NCBI GenBank assembly: GCA_036873135.1
Contig: JAPTYO010000024.1
Location: forward strand, 1,860,001-1,924,000
Origin: Clarkia xantiana subsp. parviflora
Lineage: Eukaryota; Streptophyta; Magnoliopsida; Myrtales; Onagraceae
Reading direction: 5' to 3'
Length of the DNA stretch: 64,000 nucleotides
Numbering within the stretch: position 1 is the first letter of the stretch; each line of letters begins with the position of its first letter. The notes beneath the pieces are model-generated. The model searched no databases. It was not told the origin of the DNA and was given only the letters and a program-made list of their open reading frames with translations. This document shows, piece by piece, positions 1 to 11,700 of the stretch. The translations under genes and the position numbers were made by a program.

Positions 1-402
1 CAATACACATAATGAAAAATAATAAACAATGCGATCATGTTTATGAACTTATGTAATGATTCCCATGAAAGCATGCGAACATGATACATGACGTCGACGT
101 GAGTACGATGACAACGTGAACGTGAAAGATGTGAATAAATGATTGATAACTAAATCATACGAATAATCATGTGACGATAATTAAAGATATGGATTACGAT
201 TCTTTAAATAGTACGACGTGTGTATGGAACGTGTAAATGTTATGTCATGTGTACACTAAGTCATGTGTGCATAATGTATAGTCAAAACATTGCTTAGAAA
301 ATTCTAAGTGTTTAGACAAGGAGATGACAACATGTAAACATGCTACACAAGGACTTAGTAATAAATAATTAAAGTTTTAGGATGCACTCGTAGATAATGA
401 TG
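1..402. other. AT-rich upstream part of TAT-A, no gene seen
   Basis: No open frame or repeat is convincing here. By position it is the region between the extra gene's promoter and the missing 3' LTR of TAT-A, comparable to 18521-19050 in NA-1. Confidence 0.4.
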
Positions 403-414
403 GATATATATAGG
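403..414 (+). promoter_or_regulatory. TATA-like box of TAT-A antisense gene
   Basis: An ATATATATAGGGG-type motif precedes a leader that becomes strongly GC/CGG-rich at 560-700. The same order (TATA, short A-rich stretch, GGAGACCAA, CGG-rich leader) occurs at 19052-19500 in NA-1. Promoter function is inferred. Confidence 0.45.
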
Positions 415-539
415 GGAGAGAATACCCATTAATTAATCATCCACCATTAGTAACTTATAGTGTTTTCTTCATTCTTGAGGAAGAAGAAAACTTGGGAGTG
501 GCCAATTTGGAGACCAAATATTTGAAGACCAAGTATTTT

Positions 540-720
540 TAGGACAACCACACCAAGGTCATCACCGGCGGGATCCCTGCGACGAGAAGAGGCGGACGTG
601 AGGCGACCGACGGCGGCGCGTGAGGCGGACGGCGGTGGCGCGTGCAGCTCCGGCGGTGGTGAGTAGTTTTCCGGAGTCGTCTCGTGGTGGCGAGTCTAAT
701 TTCGGGTATGGTTGGACCCT
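540..720 (+). other. GC-rich leader of TAT-A antisense gene
   Basis: A CGG/GGCG-rich patch in otherwise AT-rich DNA. It follows a GGAGACCAA-type stretch as in the NA-1 leader (19120-19480). No open frame is shared by the two copies, so a non-coding 5' leader is more likely than a protein. Confidence 0.4.
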
Positions 721-899
721 TTGATACTTCGTTTAGGTTCAATTCGATCTTGATTGCTTCTTGAATTTAACTAATCTAGGATGCACACGAGGTGTTTGTT
801 AAAATTCCCAAAAGAGATTAGTCCCACAAATCGGCCAAAATTTTGGCTAAGTGCTGGAAATTTTACAAAATAGAGATAAGTTGTTAAACTTCCCTTATG

Positions 900-1730
900 C
901 AATGTGATTGTTGTCGACACGTTGCATTATGACTTAGGTGATATTTTGGCATGCTCAATGTTGGTTGTTAGCAGGCGTCCGGACATTGTTGTATGTCGAC
1001 ATATTGATCATTGTTCATTGAGCTTATATGTTGTCTGCAACCATGATAAACACTTAGCAAATATTTTTGAGATATTTAATGCTTGTTACCATGATTGTCG
1101 TTGAATGCCGTTATAGGAGAATACTTAGAATATATTCCTTGATAGTTAGCATTTTGTTGTATGTAGATGGTTCTTGATTTTCATCAACTAGCTGCGCGTT
1201 GACGGTTGTTGATTGCTGACATAGTGGAACACTTAGAAAATATTCTTTAATAGTCGACACCTTGTCATATGTCGACTGCCGACATAGTGGAACACTTAAA
1301 AAATATTCCTTAATGGTCGACACCTTGTCATGTGTCGATTGCTGACATAGTGGAACACCTAGAAAATATTCCTTGATAGTTGACACCTTGTCATGTGTCG
1401 ATTGTTGACATAGTGGAACACTTAAAAAATATTCCTGACAGCCGGCATCCCGTTGTATGCTCACAACTGATATAGTGGAACACTTAGAAAATATTCTTGA
1501 CAACCGGAATCCCGTTGTATGCTCACAACTGATATAGTGGAACACTTAGAAAATATTCCTGACAGGCGGCATCCCGTTGTATGCTCACAGCTGATATAAT
1601 GGAACACTTAGAGAATATTCATGATAGCCGACATCTCGTTGTATGTCGACAGCCGATATGGTTGGAACACTTAGATAATATTCCTGATAGCCGACATCTC
1701 GTTGTATGTCGACAGCCGATATGCGCACGC
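900..1730. repeat. Tandem repeat, about 62-bp unit, 8 clear copies plus decayed copies
   Basis: A (G)TGGAACACTTAGA core recurs at about 1224, 1287, 1350, 1413, 1474, 1537, 1599 and 1661, so spacing is 61-63 bp. Each unit also carries a GTCGACA/TGTCGAC-like half palindrome. Decayed copies extend back to about 900. It lies between the leader and the first coding exon of the TAT-A antisense gene. Open frames across it are periodic and not gene-like. Confidence 0.85.
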
Positions 1731-1954
1731 TTGTATGTGCGTGCTAGTATGTGCGCACTTGCCCCCATACTTAGATTCTTTTCTCTATCCATTGCTATGT
1801 ACGTTGTATCCATATGCTGGATGTAGACATATGGGGTATGTTGTCATGGTGATCGTTATGAGTTGAATGTTCGTTGTTCGTAAACTAACGAACGTTGTCT
1901 TGACTGCAGGTTGCATTTTCCAGTTACAGGAATTCCTTCAGCGAGGTTGTTATT

Positions 1955-3519
1955 ATGAGTGAGTCTTTCGTACCTACTCCGCAGACTGTTTTTTGTTCCG
2001 ATGACCGCCGTGAGTCAGATGCCGACAGTTTTCGTAACTTTTGTGGTGTCGAGTTGCATATTGGTTTGCTGGAAAGAGTTCATATTTGAAGGCGGTGTCC
2101 GGACGTGGCACTTTGTCTCTTGATGGGACTGATCCGTCCTCTGCCCTCGTGACCCCCTCGGCCCCTGGATATGGCTGCAGGAAGGGCCTTATGAGTACAG
2201 TGTTTCTTTAGGGCTTCCTTTGCCTTTGCTATTTCCTTGGTTTGCTTACTTTAACATTGCTTTTGTTCGCAGGTCGTTCCATTCCTGTTACGGAGCGCGT
2301 TACTCCAGTGCTTGGTCTTGTCCCTTCTATGAGAAGATCTGACGCGGCGGTGCGTGACTCGAGCAATCCAAAACGCTCTAAAACGAGTGCGACCATCCCG
2401 ACTCCTTCGAGTGGTAAAGAAAGGGGAGTTGTTGGTCGTGCTACGGCACCTTCTGCCCCCCGGTCGAGGGACTGGCCCGCGGGAGATCGTCATTCTTGCC
2501 GAAGTATGATTTGTTTACTTGTTTCTACTTTTTCCATTATGCAATTGTTTCCTGCTTACATGTTTTCTTTTTAGCGCTTCCTGCCTTGAGGCGTGATCAC
2601 CTGATTCATCCTTTAGAGGGCGATATTTATGGGGATGAGTGGACGCCATTTGGTAATGGTGTTGTTACTTTTCCTAAGGAGTCCACACTTAGTTTACCAA
2701 AAGTTGGTGTGCGCGTTCTTCGTAGGTGTGTTCCTCCTGGTGATCGTCATTCATGCCCATCGACTGACGAAGAAGCTGAGGCGTATTTAGAGAGGTGTCT
2801 GGCTGGCTTTGCTCTTGTAAGCAACTGAATTTTTCTTTTTCGTTGCTTTCGGTGATTTACTTCTTACTGTGTAAATCTTATGCCTTTTTTTTCGATTCTG
2901 TTTTCAGGCTGTTACGCACATGGTGAACATGTCATCTTTTGTTACGAAGCTGTCGAGTCAGAAGAAGGTTGCCGTTGACAAGTGTAATGCCACTTGTAGC
3001 GAACTTGCAAAGTTTGAAGAAAAAGTGCGCGTATTCTGCTCAAAGGCCGCAGATTTTGAGTCTCACTACAAGGCTTGTCAGACTCGTGTTTCTGAACATG
3101 AAATTGAGATGATTGCCCTTGAGAAGAAGGTCACTGACGATCTCAACGCGCACGAGGCGGTATTGGTTACTGTTCGCAAGATTTCTTGCGCGGAGGGTGT
3201 GGAGGCGGGATTTGTTGAGTACCTTAGTACCCCTGCCTTCCTTGCTACAGTTGAGGAGAAGAAGGTTGGATTGATGAGCGAGTGTGCGGAGGATTATTTC
3301 CGTCGTGTGAGCATTCTTGCTCCGAGTTTTCCGTTCGGTCAACTGGGTCCTTACGCACATTACGATGTTTCTCATGTTACTGCACTGCGTGACTTGGGGC
3401 TTCAGAAAGCCAACTATGAGATGTTGGTTGATGATGAAGGTGGTTTTAACGTTGTGCTTATTTCCCCTGTGTTTATGGAGGTTTCCCCTGAGCCTACTGG
3501 AGATGGCGGTGCTCCTTGA
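1955..3519 (+). pseudogene. TAT-A antisense extra gene (putative gypsy-type transposon protein), core-deleted
   Basis: Exons read MSESFVPTPQ... (from 1955), then GRSIPVTERV (from 2273), LPALRRDHL...WTPFGNGV...VRVLRR (from 2575), and a final exon from 2908 containing MVNMSSFVTKL and an approximately 190-residue coiled coil ending at 3519. Introns fit GT-AG rules at 2504-2574 and 2817-2907, with another acceptor at 2271-2272. The NA-1 copy has matching exon borders (21014-21085, 21377-21445, 21695-21770), which supports real splicing. The globular LPYCDDLVELSRFF-type core of the NA-1 copy (20116-20640) is absent, and the first exon runs into a stop near 2087, so the gene is dead. Function unknown. 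Confidence 0.65.
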
Positions 3520-3619
3520 GCGGCGTCGGGTTGATTATATTGAGCATGTTGAACTTTTGCTTTTATCGTTTGCCCCCCGTATCCAGGTTGATGTTGGTTT
3601 TGGGAGTTGTGCCTAGAAC

Positions 3620-3988
3620 CTTTGTATATTTTTTGCCTGCTTTGAGTCATGTCATTTAGACCTGCTTTGATCATAGTCAAATGCATAATAACTCATTAGT
3701 AGTATTTCATACATTGTGTTATCAATGTTGTCTGTATTGTTTGGACTTGGATGATAGGATATATATCCTTAGATGATGAACATGATATCTGTAGTTGCGA
3801 TTGTATGTCACACATTGTTGAGTGTTATGAGTGCCCATCTTGGTTAGATTCCAAGGCATGGCAAGATGTTTAGGTACTTGTAGCGTTGTAAGTAGTAATG
3901 TACTTGGCGCGGGCACTTGGCACTTGGCACTCGGCACTGGCACTTGACATGTAGGAGAGTCGTCTTGACGAGGCAAGACATTAGTTTA
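3620..3988. other. Spacer between convergent genes of TAT-A
   Basis: Follows the stop of the antisense gene. It holds a short GGCACTTGGCACT-like run near 3905-3945 but no gene. It leads into the 217-bp repeats. Confidence 0.4.
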
Positions 3989-4650
3989 TACCGTCTCTTA
4001 GTTCCATTCTAAGGCGACGTTGTGACAAGACGCTACTTGTTGTATTTGGTGCGTTTTTCCATCCGTCAATTTGGGCACATCCCGCGTGACGTTGTTACAA
4101 GGTTTTCCGTGGCTAACCCAGTACTTACCTTGTGATGCTATTTCGCCTCAACTTAGTTAATCCAAGGGGCGGGACAAAGGTCGTGTGAACACGCCTTGTA
4201 GTTTTTACCGTCTCTTGAACCATTTCAAGCCGACGTTGTGGCAAGACGCTACTTGCTCTATACTATGCGTTTTTTCATCCGTCTGTTTGGGCACACCCCG
4301 CGTGACGTTTTTGTAAGGTTTTCCATGGCTATTCCCGTACTTGCCTTACGATGCTACTGCAGCTCTCCATGGTTAGTCCAGAAGGGTTGCACAAGACCAC
4401 GTTAAAGCGACTTGCAGTTTTTACCGTCTCTTTGTCCACTCCAAGGCGACGTTGTGGCAAGACACTACTTGCTGCATTTGGTGTGTTTTATTCCGTTATG
4501 CGCCTGTTGGCAAGATAATGTTGTACAAGACTCAAATTGTATGTTTGGCGAGTTTTCCTGACTGGGGTGCGCTCCTGCTAGTGTATATATGTGAAGTTAT
4601 CCTAACAAGGAATACATCTTCACGGAGTATGAACCCATGAGTGAGTATAC
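3989..4650. repeat. Tandem repeat, about 217-bp unit, roughly 2.6 copies
   Basis: TTACCGTCTCTT followed by GGCGACGTTGTGGCAAGACGCTACTTG recurs from about 3989, 4206 and 4422, giving a period of 216-217 bp. Within each unit are TCCGTC..GGGCACA..CGCGTGACGTT and a GGTTTTCC.TGGCTA block. It lies in the spacer between integrase and antisense gene of TAT-A. Confidence 0.75.
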
Positions 4651-4829
4651 ATACTGTTAGAGTACATGAAGCTGCCCATTTAAGGAATAAGTCGTCATGA
4701 AGTATGATTCCATGATTGGTCGTTCATACTTTGTTGATTTGTGGGGTTTTCGTCTAATAAGAGGACTTCCGCCACGATGGGGTGATCAGTCCCACCTGTT
4801 TGCCGCATCTTGTTTTGTATTCAGGGAAT

Positions 4830-5065
4830 GGCTTCTGAACATGGGGGTTTGCCCTCAAAAGAGGATGTCGCAGCATGCCATATTAATAATTGTGAACATG
4901 GGGGTTGCACTCGAAGGAGGATGTTGCAGCATGTAACTTTGATGATTGTAAACATGGGGGTTTCCCTCGAAGGAGGATGTTGCAGCATGTCACTTTGATG
5001 ATTGTAAACATGGGGGTTGCCCTCAAAGGAGGATGTCGCAGCATGTTACTTTGATAGATCTTGTT
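4830..5065. repeat. Tandem repeat, about 56-bp unit, 4 copies
   Basis: AACATGGGGGTT followed by GAGGATGT.GCAGCATG begins near 4838, 4895, 4951 and 5006, spacing 55-57 bp. It is part of the TAT-A spacer. The overlapping open frames simply follow the repeat. Confidence 0.8.
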
Positions 5066-5439
5066 TTAAACTCAAGATATATTATGTTGTTGACACTATT
5101 CGGGGTAGTCGTCATTATAGATGGAGAGTTTTTACATACTCTTTGTTGATGTTGACAGTTGATTTGTCGTCGTATGATATAAGTTGATTGTTGTACATAG
5201 CGCGATGGCTTGTATTGTTGATGTGAGTAGTATGCTTGTAGTTGTTTCTTGGTGTAATTCCAAGGTAATATGCATGATATAGTGTTGTACCTACGAAGGT
5301 AAATTAACTTCATTAGATACTTGATTTGGCTTACATAGTTGTAATCATACTTGGAGTTACATATCTCCTTCAAGTAATTGTATCTAAAGTAAGATTCGAA
5401 AGCTTTATTAAAATAGCTTCATAATGCAGGGTTCTTCCC

Positions 5440-6600
5440 CTAGCCATGGAATTTCTTCAAGTGCCCTCCATTGAATGTGTTTGACAAGTTGTTGCCTTCC
5501 GCGTCTTGTAGGCGGTATGCGCTGATATAAGGGATTGATATGATCTTGTATGGACCTTCCCACTTTGGAGATAATTTGTTGATTTGATCCAAGTGTGAGA
5601 ATTCATTCCTTCTCCACACCATTTCGCCAACATGGAATTGTCTTTCCTTCACCATCCTGTTATAATATCTTGTAGTCATTAGGCGCATACGTTCCTGGGT
5701 TTGCTCCGCGTTTCGCCTTCTTTCGTCTGCCAGGTCCAGGTCTAGACGCATTTCAGCTTCGTTGGCTTGGGGATCAAAGTGAGTTGAGCGGTATAATCAG
5801 ACAGCAATTTCGATTGGGGCTACTGCCTCTGTTCCATACACCAAGCTAAATGTTGTTTCTCATGTTGACTCCTTTGGAGTTGTGCGCACAACCCATAAGA
5901 TGCTGCTAAGCTCTTCTGCCCATCCTCCCTTCAAGGCGTGGACTCTCTTCTTAAGACCATCCAAGACAATCTTGTTAGCGGATTCGACTTGTCCATTGGT
6001 TTGGGCATGACGCACTGATGCAAAGCGGTGGTCTATGTTGAGTTTTTCACAGAAAGTCTGGAGTCTAAAGCTCCTGAACTTTGGTCCATTATCACTGATG
6101 AGTACTTTTGGGACACCATAGCGTGCAATGATATGGTTTCGGATGAAATCCATTATTTGCGCATCCGTTGTACGCGCCAATGCCTTAGCCTAGATCCACT
6201 TGGAGAAGTAGTCAATGGCTACCACGATGTACTTTGTTTGGCCCTTAGATCTTGGAAGTGGGCCCACCAGGTCGATGCCCCATTGAGCAAAGGGCCACGA
6301 ACTTGCGATTGGACACAACTCTGTTGCGGGTGCCGCTATGTTCCTTAAGTATAGTTGGCAAGATTCGCACTCCGCGACCAAGTGTGTTGCTTGGTTCTTC
6401 ATTGTTGGCCATTAGTATCCCAGATTTAGCGCTTTGCGGATTAAGGATCTTGCCCCCTCGTGACAAGCTGCTTGACCTTCATGTAATTCTTTCAATATCG
6501 TCTGGCCTTCTGGGAAGGTTATGCACTTTAGGTATGAAGTTGAGAATCCTATCTTGTACAGCTTGCCTTCGATCAACGTGTAGTTGACGACGATTCTTTA
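5440..6600 (-). pseudogene. TAT-A integrase remnant
   Basis: Minus-strand pieces give the zinc-binding part (CHEGARS..., ECESCQLY at about 6590-6350), then GIDLVGPLPRSKGQ and DYFSKWI (the first catalytic Asp region), then ISDNGPKF (second Asp) and NGQVESANK (third acidic residue). The C-terminal part has WRRNEF and SPKWEGPYKI and ends in HLKKFHG. This is the integrase of a Tat-type gypsy pol. A GAG-to-TAG type stop follows KWI near 6188, and further stops separate the pieces at about 5860 and 5755. RT and RNase H, expected upstream, are deleted. Enzyme activity is lost. Confidence 0.85.
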
Positions 6601-6621
6601 AATTTTTTGTTCTTTAACTTT

Positions 6622-6657
6622 GTCCTCCAGGAGTACGTGGTCCTCCAGGAGTACGTG
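6622..6657. repeat. 18-bp perfect tandem duplication at the TAT-A deletion scar
   Basis: TCCTCCAGGAGTACGTGG occurs twice head to tail, between the integrase remnant and the primer-binding site. It marks or lies next to the junction that removed gag to RNase H. Confidence 0.8.
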
Positions 6658-6666
6658 GAGTCATCC

Positions 6667-6680
6667 ACAGACGACGCTAA
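6667..6680 (-). promoter_or_regulatory. Decayed primer-binding site of TAT-A
   Basis: The minus strand reads TAGCGTCGTCTGTGG beside the LTR start, against TGGCGCCGTCTGTGG in TAT-C (37119). The differences are transitions of the type left by methyl-cytosine decay. Confidence 0.6.
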
Positions 6681-6681
6681 G

Positions 6682-7514
6682 TGTTTCGTCCAAATCCAAC
6701 CAGGGGTTCGAACTATTCGGAATTGTGGGTAGGAGACACGTCATGTGTCGAGATTAAGTTATTTGATGACGGCAAAGGGCCATTGATTGGTGTGCGATTG
6801 ACGGCTTGTCGGCTGTGCACGGTTGACGGATTCACCTGCGCTCGGGACACTAACTAGCACAAAGGAGGGGGTGGTGCCGGTTAAGCCCTCTCCGATGCTT
6901 AAATTAGAATATAGAGAGAAAGTCCTAGAGAGAGGTCAGAGCTCTTGGCCAAATCTTGAGAAATGAATGAAGTCACTTGAGAAAATGGGTGGCCAAGGTC
7001 CTCTATTTATAGGCAACCTTAGAACCGAACCCGTTTTTTATGCGGTTCGACGACGGTTTAAAGAAAGTAAGAACCGTCGTCAAATTTGTTTAGATTTGGC
7101 CTAGGAGAACTCTTTACTCAATGTTCGGACGACAGGAAAATAAGTGTGCAGTACTCGTTAGCGGTCCAGATCACGTCGGTACGACATCTGGCGTGGTCCG
7201 GACCACAAAGGCAGTCCGGACCACCGGATTGCCATAAGGCAAACCGGACTTCCTGTTTTCCATAAGCAATCCAGGCAAACCGGACCTCCGGTTTGCCTTT
7301 AGGGCAATCCGGAGGTTTTTCCGGTCCGGACGCTTTCGCCCGTCCGGACCGTTTTGTTCCTCGGGTTGTGTAATTCGGATCCGTTTGTGGTTTTTGACGT
7401 GTTTGCGAAGTCCGGAATGTAAATACGAACCCGAATTGGGCAGATATCCAACAATATCTGGTTATGGTCAATTTCTCGGGTCCATTTAGTGATAGCTTGG
7501 GCGTATATCCACCA
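6682..7514 (-). repeat. 5' LTR of TAT-A
   Basis: Begins TGTTTCGTCC and ends GGGCGTATATCCACCA, the same end as the NA LTRs (GGGCGTATATCCATCA). It shares the block order GGGGGTGGTGCC, CTCTCCGATGC, TAGAGAGA, TCAGAGCT and TATTTATAGGCAAC with NA LTRs. A TATA box (TATAAATA on the minus strand) is at 7004-7011. A region of GTCCGGACC-type inverted repeats lies at 7165-7350. A second copy of the GGGC.GATATCCA end at 7434-7453 suggests a small internal duplication. Confidence 0.75.
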
Positions 7515-8387
7515 AATTCTGTGTGGTCTTTAGTTGATTTACCTACTAACCGCAGGGCCATAGGGGCAAAGTGGATTCTGAAACTGAAACTCACTGCTGA
7601 TGGAAATGTCGAGCGATAAAAAGCTCGACTAGTTGCGAAAGGATAAACCCAGCTTCACGGAGTGGACTTTGATGAGACTTACTCACCGACTGTGAGATAC
7701 ACCACAGTCAGGGCAATCCTAGCCTTGGTCGCAAGCCTCGATTTAGAGCTTCACCAAATGGATGTTAAGACCGCATTCCTCCACGGAAACCTGAAGGAGG
7801 AGATCTACATGGAGCAATCAGAGGGTTTCATTACTCCTGGTAACGAACGTAAAGTTTGTAAACTCCAAAGATCCATTTACGGTCTTAAACAATCGTCTCG
7901 GCAATGGTACCGCAGGTTCCACGAGGAAATCGTTGGAAACAGATTCGTGAATCTCCTTGAGGATCGATCCGTGTATACAAAGACATCCGGGTCTAAGTAT
8001 ATAATCTTAACTTTGTACGTGGATGACATACTCATTGTCGCAAACGATGTGAGTTTGATGCATGAATCAAAGTCCTGGTTGGCATCTGTATTTGAGATGA
8101 AAAACATGGGATAGGCTACGTACATCTTTGTCATTAAAATTGCTAGGGATCGTTCCATCCCGAGGTTATTTCTATCTTAGGAAGCCTACATCAACAAACT
8201 GTTGAATAAGTTTAGATTACAGGATGCCAAACCCGTGGAAACACCGGTATTACTCGGGTGCGCGTTGTCAAAGCGCGACGGCCCGAAGAACCATCAAGAG
8301 CGTGAACAGATGAGGAGTGCAGAGTATTTAAGCATAATTGGGAGTCTCATGTACGCCATGCTTTGTACTCGGCCGGACATCTGTTAC
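7515..8387 (+). pseudogene. COP-1 reverse transcriptase, interrupted by COP-in
   Basis: Reads NSVWSLVDLP, AIGAKWILK, KARLVAKG, FDETYSPTVR, QMDVKTAFLHGNL, YGLKQSSRQWYRRF and the catalytic LYVDDILI motif (about 8015), then QDAKPVETP and IGSLMYAMLCTRPDICY, where COP-in interrupts it. This is the RVT_2-type copia RT. In-frame stops occur after VER (7615), after AKG (7643), after KNMG (8112) and near 8178, so it is dead. The gypsy LTR of TAT-A starts immediately upstream and removed the rest of the polyprotein from view. Confidence 0.9.
8383..8387. repeat. Target-site duplication of COP-in, left copy (GTTAC)
   Basis: GTTAC directly precedes the left LTR; the right copy is at 14089-14093. Removing COP-in plus one copy restores the COP-1 host frame. 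Confidence 0.95.
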
Positions 8388-8663
8388 TATAAGCTTTAGT
8401 AGATTGAATCATTTGTTGATTGATGATTAGGGATTACAATGCAATAGGTAAACTATATATACTAGGTGATAGGGATCACCAACTAGGACTAACTATGCTA
8501 TGTGCCTAACTTGGTGCACCAAGGTGCATACACCGTGTAACATGTACTACCTGATATATGCACCATATAATAGCCTTATACAATCATCTAATGACATGAT
8601 GGAAGTAAATGTAAGTGTAAGTAACAAGTTGCAATGTGAGCATATCAACTTATATACTCTATA
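8388..8663 (-). repeat. 3' LTR of COP-in
   Basis: 276 bp, TATAAGCTTTAG...ATACTCTATA. It matches 13813-14088 except at two positions. The right LTR is the 5' one because the primer-binding site adjoins it. Confidence 0.95.
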
Positions 8664-8700
8664 TTCTCCCATCCTTTTCTTCTTCTTCTCTTCTTTCCTG
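8664..8700 (-). promoter_or_regulatory. Polypurine tract of COP-in
   Basis: On the minus strand GAAGAAGAAAAGGATGGGAGAA runs straight into the 3' LTR; the last purine block, GGATGGGAGAA, is the expected primer for plus-strand synthesis. Confidence 0.85.
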
Positions 8701-8750
8701 GAAGACATCCTTGATTCCATATAGCTTTAACAAAGCTAAGTGTTGATTCT

Positions 8751-11700
8751 TTACCAATGCCTTGGTAAGCAAGTCAGCAAGTTGTTCCTTTGAAGGAATG
8801 TAATGGACACCAAGATCCCTTGTTGAATATGATGTCTTGTGAAGTGGCAGTCTAACTCAATGTGCTTGGTGCGCTCATGGAACATGGGATTCTTTGCAAT
8901 CTTCACAGCTGCCTGGCTATCTGTGTGTATTGGGATAGGAAGATTAACTTGTATGCCAAGTTCCTTGAGGATTCTCCCCACCCAAAGTGCCTCCTGAATT
9001 GCAACTCTTAGAAATCTATACTCTGCTTCAGCACTTGATAAGGAAATTGTGTCTTGCTTCTTTACCTTCCAGGCTATCATGGCTTCACCTAGCTTGACAC
9101 AATAAGCACTCACTGATTTCCTACTAAAAGGGCAAGCAGCCCAATCAGAATCACAAAACAAACTCAAATTGAGTTTGTTGTTGGAAGGATAGATCAATCC
9201 TTGTCCTGGAGTGCCTTTAATGTATCTAATGACTCTTATGACTGCATCATGATGTGACTTCTTTGGCTTGTCAACAAATTGACTAAGTCTTTGTACTGAA
9301 AAGCTAATGTCTGGCCTTGTCATGGTAAGGTAAAGCAACTTGCCAATGATCCTCCTATAAGAAGTGGCATCCTCCAAGAGTGTATCATCAGTGTTTGAAT
9401 GAGTTGCTTTGTCATACTCATGTGTGGTGAGTTTGACATTGAACTCCATAGGGGTTTCAGCAGGCCTTGCAGCCCCTAGGCCAGCATCTTCAATAAGCTC
9501 AATTGCATACTTCCTTTGGTTGATTACAAGACCTCTATCTGATCTTGCAACTTCTAGTCCCAAAAAGTACCTCAAGTCTCCTAAGTCCTTCAGTTTGAAG
9601 TGTGTTTGGAGTGTGTTCTTCAATTGATTGATCATCTTGGTGTTGGAGCCAGTGATTAGAAGATCATCAACATAGGTGAGAAGAAAAACTTTGTCATCAC
9701 CTTGTATCTTGGTGAACAAGGAATGATCTGAGGCACATTGTTTGTAACCATTCTTCAATAAGGTTTGGGTGAGCTTGATGTTCCATTGTCTTGAAGCTTG
9801 TTTGAGACCATACAAGGACTTGTTGAGCTTGCACACATGTTTGGGATATCCCTCAAGAGACTTGGAATGATTGAAACCTTGGGGAATGTCCATATACACT
9901 TCTTCATTTAGATCACCTTGAAGAAATGCATTGTTTACATCCATGTGGTACAATCCCCATGATTTGGCAGCTGCCAAAGCTAATATGATTCTCACTGTGT
10001 CCATTTTGACCACAGGGGAGAATGTCTCATTGAAATCAGTCCCTTCAATTTGAGTGAATCCCTTGGCAACCAATCTTGCTTTGTATCTTTTAATGGAACC
10101 ATCAGAATTATATTTGACCTTAAATACCCATTTGCAACCAATTGAAGATTTGCCTTGTGGGAGTTCCATTACCTCCCAAGTGTTGTTGTTCTGAAGGGCT
10201 TGCATTTCTTCCTTCATAGCTAAGATCCATTTTGGGTCTTTGATTGCTTGTTTATAGGTGGTTGGTTCTTTGATCTTGTCAAAAGCAGCCAAGAAGCATT
10301 TGTATTGTGGACCCAAGTTGTCATAGGATACATACTTCTCCATACCAAAAATGGCATTTGAACTTGATCTTTGTTTGAGTTCAGCAAGCCTTGCACTCCT
10401 CCTAGGAGGTGGTGGGTGTAGTTGTGCAATTCTTAGGCTCCTTCTTAGATTGGAAGGTTGGGGTGCTTCTTCTTCAATTGGTTGTTGAGGTGGTTGGTCC
10501 TCAATCTGAGCTGCTTGATCATCCATTTGAGGTGTAGCAACCTCAATGGGAGGAGTGTTGTTTGATGCATCCATGTCAAAATAAAATGGATCCTCAGGTG
10601 GGAAATCCTCAAATGGTTGCTTGACACCCAAGCAAGATGGAATAAGAGCCTTTAGAGCATCCTTTGACATGCTAAAGGGAAAGATATCTTCATGGAAATG
10701 AACATCCCTTGAAACATGAAACACTGAGTTTGAAATGTTCATCACAAGGTATCCTTTTTGGGATGTTGAGTATCCCATTAGGATGCATGGTTCAGCTCTT
10801 GGACTAAACTTGTCATGGTTGTTCAATTTGGTTGAAAAACATAGACAACCTATAGTTCTCAAGTGATGAAGGGAAGGAGCTTTGCCATATAACACTTCTA
10901 TAGGTGACTTGAACTTCAAGATAGAAGTGGGTAGCCTATTGAGCAAGTAACAAGCATTGAGTATGCAATACCCCCAATGCCTCAAAGGCATGGATGCTTG
11001 AAATCTTATAGCTCTAGCAATGTTGAGGATGTCCCTATGTTTGCGTTCCACCCTTCCATTTTGTTGTGGTGTATGCACACAACTAGTTTGATGGAGGATG
11101 CCAAATTGAAGAAGCAAACCTTTGCACACTGGATTGATGAACTCAGTCCCATTATCACTCCTCAAAGTCTTGACCATTTTTCCAAATTGATTCTTCACCA
11201 TGATTAAGAAATTCTTGATGTGCAAGAAAGTGTCACTTTTGTGCCTCATCAAGTAAACCCAAGTTGTTCTTGAGTGGTCATCAACAATGGTCAAGAAGTA
11301 TTGATTGTTCTTGAAGGTTGGCACTTTGTAAGGACCCCATAAATCCATGTGAATCAAATCAAAGGGCTTTGAAGCAATAGAATCACTGATTGGAAATGAA
11401 AATCTAGATTGTTTTGCAAGAGGACAAATAGTGCATTGTTTGATACAACCATATGTCTTATTCAAGCCTAAAACATCCAAATGGTTCAAATATTGTTCTG
11501 AGACATGGCCCAAACGCCTATGCCATCTCAATACTTCATCCTTATTCTCCAAGCAAGCAGCTTCCAACTTCCTTGGGCTTGAAGGCACCACATCCTTCAA
11601 AGTGTATAGTCCTCTATTCCATTTCCCAATCACCATGGACTTGCCACTCTGGCCCTGAAGTAACACATGATCACAAGTAAAGATCACTTTGCAATTTAAC

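Larger units (their letters stand above)
1..7514 (-). mobile_element. TAT-A: Tat-type Ty3/gypsy retrotransposon, internally deleted, left end outside window
   Basis: Read on the minus strand the order is 5' LTR (6682-7514), a decayed primer-binding site, an integrase remnant (5440-6600), tandem-repeat spacer (3620-5400) and then an oppositely oriented extra gene (plus strand, 400-3519). Gag, protease, RT and RNase H are missing: integrase begins about 80 bp from the primer-binding site, so a large deletion removed them. The 3' LTR lies left of base 1. The LTR ends at 7514 and the next bases continue a Copia RT reading frame (NSVWSLVDLP), so this element inserted into COP-1. Its target duplication cannot be checked because the left end is absent. 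Confidence 0.8.
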
